The position numbers and the translations under genes were made by a program. From positions 434,001 through 498,000 of the forward strand of contig NZ_JANUEQ010000003.1 in the NCBI RefSeq assembly GCF_024807845.1: a stretch of 64,000 bases of DNA, written 5' to 3'. This DNA is from Klebsiella sp. BIGb0407. Lineage in GTDB: Bacteria; Pseudomonadota; Gammaproteobacteria; Enterobacterales; Enterobacteriaceae. The notes beneath the pieces are model-generated. The model was not told the DNA's origin. It did no database searches and saw only the letters and a list, made by a program, of their open reading frames with translations. This document shows positions 57,345 to 64,000 of this stretch, piece after piece. Numbering within the stretch: position 1 is the first letter of the stretch; the number at the start of each line of letters is the position of its first letter.

Positions 57345-58730
57345 ATGTCTGAAAAAAATATCACTCAACGGAATACGCGTGCCGCTACGCAGGAGTTTCT
57401 CCGTCGACTTCATTTTTATATTGGACTGTTTGTCGGTCCGTTTATTTTTATCGCTGCGCTGACCGGGGCGCTCTATGTCTCCAGCATACAGATTGAAAAA
57501 ATACTTTATGCACATGAGCTAAGGGTTCAGCCGACGGGCGAACCAAAATCACTGGCACAGCAAATCAATGCGGCCAGACTCTATGCGGGCCAGGATGAAA
57601 CCATTTATGCAGTGCGTCCGGCTCCCGGCTCTGGTGATACCACAAGAGTTCAGTTCGTCGATGCAAACCTTGGCGCATCTGAATCCAGGGCTGTATTTGT
57701 CGATCCCTATACCTTGCAGATCCAGGGTTCCCATACCGTTTACGGCAGCAGTGGTTCTCTGCCTCTGAGGATGTGGATAGACCAAATCCATCGGGGCCTG
57801 CTACTGGGTGATTTTGGCCGGAATTACAGCGAGCTTGCCGCCTCCTGGATGTGGGTTGCCGGGCTGGGAGGAGTGTTACTCTGGTGGTCAAGCCGCCCTA
57901 AGCGTCAGCGACGTAAGCCTAAAGGCGCTCTGGCTGTCAGTCGTCGTATTCATATTTCGCTGGGGCTCTTTTTACTGGCAGGCTTGCTGCTGTTCTCCGC
58001 CACCGGTCTGACCTGGTCTCAGTGGGCCGGGGGTAATATCGACAGCATGCGTGCAGCATTTAACTGGCTGACACCCCAGGTTCGTACCACTCTGGAGACA
58101 CCCGCAGCACACCATCATCAGGCACATGACCCCCATGCGGAACACCAAATGCCGGTCAGCCAGAGTGCGCCAAAGAATGCCGATAACGCGCTCTGGGGAG
58201 ATGTGCTGGCCGCCGCAAGACTGGCTGGCGTCGGTGCAAACAATGTTGAGATCCGTGCACCTAAAACCGCGAATCATGCCTGGACCGTCAGCGAAAGAGA
58301 AGCACACTGGCCTTCACAGGTGGATGTGGTTTCAATCGACCCGCACAATATGCAGATTGTCGATAAGGTCTCTTTTGAGCAATATCCGCTGGCGGCGAAA
58401 CTGACTCGCTGGGGTATCGATTTTCATATGGGGTTACTGTTTGGCCTGCCTAACCAAATTCTGCTCATCGCTTTTGGTCTCGGCGTCTGCCTGATGATAG
58501 TCCTGGGGTATAGAATGTGGTGGCTACGCCGCCCGGCGGCACCCGGCCCGCAAGCAGTCAGCACCCTTATTCAAGCCTGGATAAAACTGTCTCCTGGCTT
58601 AAAGTTCCTGTCACTGTTAATTCCGCTGGTACTGGGATTCTGCCTGCCAGTCATGGGGGTCAGCCTGCTGATATTTGTCTTAATTGACCTGTTACGCTGG
58701 CAGCGACAGAAGCGTCGTTTAGCAACCTAA
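57345..58730 (+). CDS. PepSY-domain inner-membrane protein
   Basis: This 461-residue PepSY_TM-family protein has four main membrane segments (about 27-47, 163-181, 200-222, 368-392), then more hydrophobic sequence at the C-terminus. PepSY domains lie in the periplasmic parts (about 70-130 and 275-340). A loop near 252-272 is His-rich (AAHHHQAHDPHAEHQM). Relatives act as periplasm-facing reductases or partners of metal and siderophore uptake. AGGA precedes the ATG. It forms a unit with the DUF2946-like gene inside the mtn cluster. Confidence 0.85.
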   Translation: MSEKNITQRNTRAATQEFLRRLHFYIGLFVGPFIFIAALTGALYVSSIQIEKILYAHELRVQPTGEPKSLAQQINAARLYAGQDETIYAVRPAPGSGDTTRVQFVDANLGASESRAVFVDPYTLQIQGSHTVYGSSGSLPLRMWIDQIHRGLLLGDFGRNYSELAASWMWVAGLGGVLLWWSSRPKRQRRKPKGALAVSRRIHISLGLFLLAGLLLFSATGLTWSQWAGGNIDSMRAAFNWLTPQVRTTLETPAAHHHQAHDPHAEHQMPVSQSAPKNADNALWGDVLAAARLAGVGANNVEIRAPKTANHAWTVSEREAHWPSQVDVVSIDPHNMQIVDKVSFEQYPLAAKLTRWGIDFHMGLLFGLPNQILLIAFGLGVCLMIVLGYRMWWLRRPAAPGPQAVSTLIQAWIKLSPGLKFLSLLIPLVLGFCLPVMGVSLLIFVLIDLLRWQRQKRRLAT

Positions 58731-58735
58731 AAAAA

Positions 58736-58771
58736 TGGCCGCAACATCGGGTGTTGCGGCCATTTTTTAAC
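58736..58771. terminator. Bidirectional terminator between the PepSY gene and mtnD
   Basis: AATGGCCGCAACA and TGTTGCGGCCATT form a 13-bp stem with T and A runs on both sides. Confidence 0.88.
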
Positions 58772-58785
58772 ACTTAACCCTGCAG

Positions 58786-59328
58786 CTATGGCAGCTTCGG
58801 ATAGGCATCCGAAATCGCATCACCAGTAAAGTTAGCAATCCAGCCTTCCGGGTTATCAAAGATACGAATAGCGGTAAAGTTTGGCTCTGAGCCCATATCA
58901 AACCAGTGCGGTGTCCCCGCCGGAACAGAGATCAGATCGTTCTTTTCGCACAGTATCTGGTAGACCTTGCCATCAAGATGCAGACAAAACAGCCCGGCAC
59001 CTTCCACAAAGAAACGGACTTCATCTTCGCCGTGGGTATGTTCAGCCAGGAACTTGGTGCGGAAGACATCTTTTTGCGGGTTGTCAGCGCGCATGCTGAT
59101 CACATCCCAGCTCTGATAGCCTTTTTCTTCCACCAGCTTATCAATCGCATGCTGATAAGCCTGAATCACTGTTTGGGGAGCAGGATCCTGACCTAAATCC
59201 TGATTGGCCTCCCAGCGTTCAAAACGCACTTCTTTGGCATTCAGTTGCTCACGAATAGCCTCAGCATCAGTACTGTGCCAGACAGGCTCATTGGCTTCAG
59301 TATCGGTAAAAATGGTTAATGCACTCAT
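58786..59328 (-). CDS. mtnD: MtnD, acireductone dioxygenase
   Basis: MtnD oxidises the acireductone of the salvage pathway to the methionine precursor KMTB plus formate (iron form), or to an off-pathway product (nickel form). The 180-residue cupin has the metal ligands in [16 protein letters not shown] (His, His, Glu) and the last His in GTPHWFDMG. Its start overlaps the mtnC stop by four bases. Confidence 0.95.
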   Translation of the reverse strand: MSALTIFTDTEANEPVWHSTDAEAIREQLNAKEVRFERWEANQDLGQDPAPQTVIQAYQHAIDKLVEEKGYQSWDVISMRADNPQKDVFRTKFLAEHTHGEDEVRFFVEGAGLFCLHLDGKVYQILCEKNDLISVPAGTPHWFDMGSEPNFTAIRIFDNPEGWIANFTGDAISDAYPKLP

Positions 59329-60008
59329 GAAGAAATCGACTCCAGATTGATGTTATCAAAACCTTTTACTTGCTGATGATGGCTGACGTCATCAGGCTCC
59401 CCACGGACTAGCTGCAAAGTATGCCAGCCGGCCTCTTCCGCGGCATCCAGTTCCTGATAAATATCAGACAGGAACAGCAGCGACTCTGGCGGCAGGCCGA
59501 TTTGTTCAGCAATATTACGATATGACTGCACTTCGCGCTTGGCACCAACATGGGTATCAAAATAACCGCTGAATAAATCAGTGATATCACCCGCGTCGCT
59601 GTAGCCGACTAACAATTTTTGCGATGCAACAGAACCTGAAGAGTAGATGTATAACCCAACGCCCTGCTGTTTCCAGCTCTTGAGTGCAGGCAGCACATCA
59701 GCATAGAGATGACCGGTAAAGTCACCCTTCTCATAACCCTGACGCCAGATAAAGCCCTGCAATGCCTTCAGTGAGGTCGATTTACGATCTTCGTCCATAA
59801 ATCCAAACAACACTTCAATCAGCCGTTCAATATCCGCCTGCGGTTCGCCGATTTCAGCACGTAAGTTATCTAAAATATCCTGGATATCGTTCTGATTCTC
59901 ACGGACAAAATCGGCCAGTCTTTCACGGGCATAGGGAAATAATACATTGTGAACAAAGCGAATATCCGTGGTGGTGCCTTCAATATCCGTAACAATCGCG
60001 CGAATCAT
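59325..60008 (-). CDS. mtnC: MtnC, enolase-phosphatase E1
   Basis: MtnC is a haloacid-dehalogenase-family enzyme that enolises and dephosphorylates 2,3-diketo-5-methylthiopentyl-1-phosphate to acireductone. The 227-residue protein has motif 1 [11 protein letters not shown] (nucleophile Asp), motif 2 YIYSSGS, the catalytic Lys in VGAKRE, and motif 4 [18 protein letters not shown]. It heads the mtnCD operon. The gene mtnB, usually beside mtnC in this pathway, is not here. Confidence 0.95.
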   Translation of the reverse strand: MIRAIVTDIEGTTTDIRFVHNVLFPYARERLADFVRENQNDIQDILDNLRAEIGEPQADIERLIEVLFGFMDEDRKSTSLKALQGFIWRQGYEKGDFTGHLYADVLPALKSWKQQGVGLYIYSSGSVASQKLLVGYSDAGDITDLFSGYFDTHVGAKREVQSYRNIAEQIGLPPESLLFLSDIYQELDAAEEAGWHTLQLVRGEPDDVSHHQQVKGFDNINLESISS

Positions 60009-60267
60009 AGTGTCTCCAGCAGGCTACATTAACTTTTTACCTTGTTTTATCAAAAGCCCGACAGAAAGTCTTGTTTCTTTAACAGACATTTAATCGTACT
60101 TGGTTGCCAGAGCAGCAAGAGTGACGCCTTCACTATCAATAAATTGCACATCCTAAACCTGAGCAAACACCCCTCCCGACAGCTTTCTGGCGAAATGCCA
60201 GATAACATCATGTTATAGTTTTGCTAACATCCAGATATCTATGAACTCCCTGTAAGGTCTTCACATC

Positions 60268-61428
60268 ATGAGTCATTCATCTTTCGCGCCTGAAAGTAAA
60301 TTACCGGCGCTCGGAACCACTATTTTTACCCAAATGAGTATGCTGGCGCAGCAGTATCAGGCGATTAACCTTTCCCAGGGTTTTCCTGATTTTGATGGCC
60401 CTGAGTTTCTGCAGCAACGCCTGGCCTGGCATGTCAGTCAGGGAGCCAACCAGTATGCTCCGATGACGGGCGTGCAACCGTTGCGCGAAGCGATTGCAGA
60501 AAAAACGGCAGCACTCTATGGTTATCTGCCTGATGCGAATAGTGAAGTCACCGTGACCGCAGGTGCCACAGAAGCACTCTATGCAGCCATTACCGCATTG
60601 GTTCGTCCTGGTGATGAGGTTATTTGTTTCGATCCAAGTTATGACAGCTATGCTCCGGCAGTCGCATTATCGGGCGGGATTATGAAACGCATAACCCTGA
60701 GTCCGCCCCATTTTCGCGTCGACTGGCAGGCATTTAGCGAACTGCTGAGCCCGCGCACTCGTCTGGTGATTATCAATACGCCTCATAATCCTTCCGCTAC
60801 CGTCTGGCAGAAAAGTGATTTTGCCGCTTTATGGCAGGCGATTGCTGGGCAAGAGATTTATGTGCTGAGTGACGAAGTCTACGAACATATCTGTTTTGAT
60901 GACGAGGGACATGCCAGTGTGCTCGCCCATCCTGAACTGCGCGAACGGGCTATTGCCGTGTCATCTTTCGGTAAAACCTTCCATATGACGGGCTGGAAAG
61001 TAGGTTACTGCGTGGCCCCTGTTGCACTGAGTGCAGAGCTGCGTAAAGTACACCAGTATCTGACGTTTTCCGTCAATACTCCGGCTCAGTTAGCTATCGC
61101 CGATATGCTACGCGAACACCCGGAGCATTACCTTGAATTGCCGGAGTTTTACCGTGCCCGCCGGGATCGTTTTATCAACGCACTGGCTGATAGCCGTTTA
61201 AAGCTTCTGCCATGCGAAGGAACCTACTTCCTGTTAGCGGATTACAGTGCCATTTCTGATAAGGATGATGTGAGCTTTTGCCAGTGGCTGACCAAAGAAG
61301 TCGGCGTTGCGGCTATCCCTCTGTCAGTTTTTTGTGAGGGCGAATTTCCCCATAAACTGATTCGCTTATGTTTTGCCAAGCAGGAAGCCACGCTGGACGC
61401 AGCAGCAGAGAGATTACGCACCTTGTAA
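60268..61428 (+). CDS. mtnE: MtnE (YbdL), methionine aminotransferase
   Basis: This 386-residue PLP-dependent class I aminotransferase converts KMTB to methionine, preferring Gln-type or aromatic donors in relatives. It is nearly identical in layout to E. coli YbdL, a characterised methionine aminotransferase. It has SQGFPDFDGP, NQYAPMTGV, TAGATEALYAA, NTPHNPSATVW, the PLP lysine in SSFGKTFHMTGWK, and RLCFAK near the end. It is divergent from mtnCD across 259 bases. No second gene follows in this direction before hda. Confidence 0.95.
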   Translation: MSHSSFAPESKLPALGTTIFTQMSMLAQQYQAINLSQGFPDFDGPEFLQQRLAWHVSQGANQYAPMTGVQPLREAIAEKTAALYGYLPDANSEVTVTAGATEALYAAITALVRPGDEVICFDPSYDSYAPAVALSGGIMKRITLSPPHFRVDWQAFSELLSPRTRLVIINTPHNPSATVWQKSDFAALWQAIAGQEIYVLSDEVYEHICFDDEGHASVLAHPELRERAIAVSSFGKTFHMTGWKVGYCVAPVALSAELRKVHQYLTFSVNTPAQLAIADMLREHPEHYLELPEFYRARRDRFINALADSRLKLLPCEGTYFLLADYSAISDKDDVSFCQWLTKEVGVAAIPLSVFCEGEFPHKLIRLCFAKQEATLDAAAERLRTL

Positions 61429-61463
61429 TCAGGTCGCTCCCTGTCGCAAAACGATGGGGAGGA

Positions 61464-62180
61464 TCAGAGTCCGAGAATATCTTTCACAAAAGGAATAGTG
61501 AGTTTTCGCTGGGCGGTGATCGATGCATGATCGAGCTGATTGAGCGTAGTAAACAGGGTACGCATTTCCCGGTCTAACCGTTTAAGCAGAAAACGGCCAA
61601 CATCTTCGGGTAACTCAAATCCACGCAGTTTGGCTCTGGACTGAAGTGCCTGAAGTTTATCGTTGTCCGACAAAGGCAGTAATTTGTAGATTTGCCCCCA
61701 GTCCAGACGGGAAGCAAGATCGGGTAGCTGCAGATTAAGCTGGCGAGGTGGCCTGTCACCGGTTATCAGTAGCCGGGTTTTACCGGACTCCAGAATACGA
61801 TTATAGAGATTAAAAATAGCCATTTCCCACAGGTCATCTCCGGCAATACATTCGATATTGTCGATGCACACCAGCGAAAGCTGTTCCATACCATCAAGCA
61901 CTTCAGGTACAAACCAGGTGCGCTTATCCAGCGGAACATAGCCTACTGCATCACCCCGCTGAGAGAGTTCTGCACAAGCAGCGTGTAATAAATGACTACG
62001 ACCTGCCCCTTCCCGCGACCAAAAATAGATATACCCGCTGTGCTCCTGACGAAGCACCGCATGAAGCGCGGCTAATAAAGAAGGATTATCACCCGGCCAG
62101 AAACTGGCAAAGGTTTCGTCATCAGGCAAATAAAGTGGCAGCGAAAGCTGCGCTGGCGTATTCAGAATTACCTCAACCAT
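61464..62180 (-). CDS. hda: Hda, DnaA-inactivating AAA+ protein
   Basis: Hda with the DNA-loaded clamp stimulates ATP hydrolysis by DnaA, stopping re-initiation. It carries an N-terminal clamp-binding motif (QLSLPLYL), [16 protein letters not shown] as P-loop, DNIEC as Walker B, and SRLDWG near the arginine finger. The frame opens with ATG at 62180 ([11 protein letters not shown]). The conserved E. coli start corresponds to the CTG codon at 62165 (LNTPAQ), and GAGGT lies between the two, so CTG initiation at 62165 is plausible here too. Confidence 0.94.
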   Translation of the reverse strand: MVEVILNTPAQLSLPLYLPDDETFASFWPGDNPSLLAALHAVLRQEHSGYIYFWSREGAGRSHLLHAACAELSQRGDAVGYVPLDKRTWFVPEVLDGMEQLSLVCIDNIECIAGDDLWEMAIFNLYNRILESGKTRLLITGDRPPRQLNLQLPDLASRLDWGQIYKLLPLSDNDKLQALQSRAKLRGFELPEDVGRFLLKRLDREMRTLFTTLNQLDHASITAQRKLTIPFVKDILGL

Positions 62181-62344
62181 AATCGGCAGAAAATCCGCAA
62201 CAGTCTACCACAGAATCCAGGCGTTTTCGAAGCACGTAACACAATATGAGGTAGATTCTACTGCTGAAGAAAAAATGTCAGCGCTTTATTCGAGGAAGGG
62301 AAAGTTCAGGGCAATCATCTGATTTTACCGTTCGGTTTACGTAT

Positions 62345-62370
62345 AAAGGCTCGTAAGTTTACGAGCCTTT
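62345..62370. terminator. Terminator between uraA and hda
   Basis: AAAGGCTCGTAA and TTACGAGCCTTT form a 12-bp stem with a 2-base loop, with T and A residues outside. Confidence 0.82.
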
Positions 62371-62397
62371 ATCATCATTCAGTGTCAGAGCAACGTA

Positions 62398-63675
62398 TTA
62401 GTCGACATCATGCGCATCGAGCACTTCTTCTTCCGGAATAACCAGACTAATTACGTGGAACAGTAAGCTAAGAATAACCCCAACAATTGTTGCCAGCGCC
62501 ATGCCTTTCAGCTCTGCTGCGCCAATGTGTATTTTAGCGCCACTGACCCCAATAATCAGGATAATTGAAGTCAGGATCAGGTTTTTGGCCTTACTGAAAT
62601 CAACTTTAGACTCAATTAAAACCCGGATACCCGAAGCGCCTATTACTCCATACAACAAGAGCGAAACGCCTCCCATCACTGGAACCGGGATAACCTGAAT
62701 CGCTGCTGCCAGTTTACCAATACAGGAAAGCAGGATAGCGAAAATCGCCGCACCGCCGATAACCCAGGTTGAGTAAACGCGCGTGATGGCCATGACACCA
62801 ATATTTTCACCATAAGTGGTGTTCGGCGTTGAACCAAAGAACCCGGAGAACACGGTTGAAATGCCGTTGGCAAACATAGAGCGATGCAGGCCAGGGTTAT
62901 GGAGTAAGTCCTTTTTAACGATATTCGCCGTGACGACCAGATGCCCGACGTGCTCAGCAATAACCACCAGGGCGGCGGGTAAAATAGTGAAAACAGCAAA
63001 CCATTCAAAGCGTGGCGTATAGAAGGTTGGAAGAGCAAACCAGTGAGCGTCACGGATTGCCGTGGTATCAACTATGCCCATCCCAAAAGAGAGCGCGTAG
63101 CCGACCAGGACTCCGATAAGAATCGGAATAATAGCCATAAAGCCACGGAATAATACCGACCCTAATACCGTAACGCTAAGGGTTACCAGCGAGATAAAAA
63201 TGGTCGTGCCATCAGGGGCGACACCATCAGCGGGTAATAATCCCGCCATATTTGCCGCGACGCCTGCCAGTTCCAGGCCGATAACAGCAACAATAGCGCC
63301 CATTGCCGCAGGTGGGAACATCACGGTCAGCCAGCCGGTACCGGCAACTTTAACGATAAGCGACACCAGACAAAACAATACCCCACACATAATAAAGCCG
63401 CCAAGAGCGACTTCATATCCGAGTGGTAGCAGTAACAGTACCGGGGAAATAAAGGCAAAGCTCGACCCCAGATAAGCGGGTATTTTGCCCTTACAAATAA
63501 ATAAGTACAGCAGAGTACCAATACCGTTAAACAGCAGAACTGTAGCTGGGTTTATCTGAAACAGAATGGGAACCAGAACGGTTGCCCCAAACATCGCAAA
63601 CAGATGCTGAAGACTCAACGGAATCGTTTGCAATAATGGTGGTCTTTCACTTACCCCGATAGCGCGGCGGGCCAT
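62398..63675 (-). CDS. uraA: UraA, uracil:proton symporter
   Basis: UraA imports uracil with protons through the inner membrane. The 425-residue protein has the 14-helix NCS2 fold and keeps the uracil-site Glu residues (VVIAEHVGHLV near 241; TTYGENIGVMAITRV near 290), as in E. coli (429 residues). The start MARRAIGVSERPPLL matches. It is the second gene of the upp-uraA operon, with a hairpin between. Confidence 0.96.
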   Translation of the reverse strand: MARRAIGVSERPPLLQTIPLSLQHLFAMFGATVLVPILFQINPATVLLFNGIGTLLYLFICKGKIPAYLGSSFAFISPVLLLLPLGYEVALGGFIMCGVLFCLVSLIVKVAGTGWLTVMFPPAAMGAIVAVIGLELAGVAANMAGLLPADGVAPDGTTIFISLVTLSVTVLGSVLFRGFMAIIPILIGVLVGYALSFGMGIVDTTAIRDAHWFALPTFYTPRFEWFAVFTILPAALVVIAEHVGHLVVTANIVKKDLLHNPGLHRSMFANGISTVFSGFFGSTPNTTYGENIGVMAITRVYSTWVIGGAAIFAILLSCIGKLAAAIQVIPVPVMGGVSLLLYGVIGASGIRVLIESKVDFSKAKNLILTSIILIIGVSGAKIHIGAAELKGMALATIVGVILSLLFHVISLVIPEEEVLDAHDVD

Positions 63676-63732
63676 GATGCTTTCCTCTAAGTATTATTAT
63701 GACGTGTATTGTTGTTATAAAAATCAAAAAAA

Positions 63733-63757
63733 AGCCGACTTCTCAGTCGGCTTATTG
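63733..63757 (-). terminator. Hairpin between upp and uraA
   Basis: AAGCCGAC and GTCGGCTT (minus-strand reading) pair around TGAGAA and are followed by T8. It is strong enough to reduce read-through from upp into uraA. Confidence 0.75.
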
Positions 63758-63759
63758 AA

Positions 63760-64000
63760 TTACTTGGTACCAAATATCTTATCGCCTGCGTCACCGAGGC
63801 CAGGGATGATGTATCCGTGTTCGTTTAACCCTTGGTCAATCGATGCGGTATAGAGCTCAACATCCGGATGCGCTTTCTCCAGCGCTTCAATACCTTCCGG
63901 TGCGGCAACCAGCACCAGGACCTTGATACTGACGCAACCTGCTTTTTTCAACAGATCAATAGTGGCTATCATTGAGCCACCGGTAGCGAGCATCGGGTCA
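63760..64000 (-). CDS. upp: Upp, uracil phosphoribosyltransferase (5' part outside the window)
   Basis: The last 80 residues of Upp are present, from [21 protein letters not shown] to the end [10 protein letters not shown]. The PRPP loop MLATGGSM and the uracil-binding [11 protein letters not shown] segment are visible. Upp makes UMP from uracil and PRPP, working with UraA. The gene continues past base 64000, so its start is not seen. Confidence 0.96.
   Translation of the reverse strand, partial: DPMLATGGSMIATIDLLKKAGCVSIKVLVLVAAPEGIEALEKAHPDVELYTASIDQGLNEHGYIIPGLGDAGDKIFGTK

Noticed and set aside
60084-60240. MetJ boxes upstream of mtnC and mtnE (AGACATTT and AGATATCT)
   Set aside because: Each is a single 6-of-8 match with no adjoining box, which is expected by chance in this length.
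60009-60267. Remnant of mtnB between mtnC and mtnE
   Set aside because: Reading all frames gives only pieces of about 20 residues on the minus strand, none resembling MtnB.

Overview
The window is a contiguous piece of an Enterobacterales chromosome, dense with housekeeping genes. Most proteins can be matched from memory to Escherichia coli homologues of almost the same length: YbbP, YbbA, TesA, YbbO, CnoX, QmcA, CueR, CopA, UshA, Gsk, HemH, Adk, HtpG, RecR, DnaX, Apt, PriC, AcrRAB, TomB-Hha, Hda, UraA and Upp. The gene order follows the E. coli ybb/yba region but is clearly not E. coli. ybaST, aes, ybaN and mscK are absent. New genes sit between cnoX and qmcA, between ybaB and recR, and between dnaX and apt. 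A full methionine-salvage block lies before hda-uraA-upp. Together with a dispersed ~127-bp repeat carrying an ATACCCGTCATACTTCAAGT-type end, this suggests a Yersinia/Serratia/Hafnia-like lineage. That placement is inference.

Layout. 1-5.6 kb: ybbP-ybbA, divergent tesA, ybbO, cnoX. 5.6-8.2 kb: an AT-rich accessory patch with a gene remnant, an orphan terminator hairpin and a methyl-accepting chemotaxis protein. 8.2-17.3 kb: qmcA-ybbJ, the copper pair cueR/copA with its CueR promoter, ybaP, ybaK, ushA, fsr. 17.5-33 kb: ybaL, gsk, hemH, adk, htpG, recR, an inserted acetyltransferase and an odd SDR protein, ybaB, dnaX, msrBA, apt, priC, ybaM. 32.4-40 kb: acrR/acrAB, tomB-hha, ylaC, and the Zur-type spare ribosomal proteins L36 and L31.

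40.3-43.7 kb: a sulfur-type importer operon (2-oxoglutarate/Fe dioxygenase plus a MetQNI-like transporter), preceded by a 36-codon leader ORF with tandem Cys codons. 43.8-47.6 kb: sucrose genes cscB-cscA with convergent cscR, two LacI-type operators and a CRP site, but no fructokinase gene. 47.7-61.4 kb: hcxA, a ribose-type ABC importer, an LVIVD beta-propeller protein, mtnK, mtnA, a DUF2946-like/PepSY membrane pair, mtnD, mtnC and mtnE. This looks like uptake and recycling of 5-methylthioribose to methionine, probably under MetJ; mtnB is not in the cluster. 61.4-64 kb: hda, uraA and the 3' part of upp.

The strongest leads are the Cys-Cys leader ORF, the methylthioribose cluster with a His-lined propeller protein and hcxA at its edge, the SDR protein with degenerate catalytic motifs, and two conserved programmed -1 frameshift sites (dnaX and copA). 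No rRNA, tRNA, CRISPR array or complete insertion sequence was seen.
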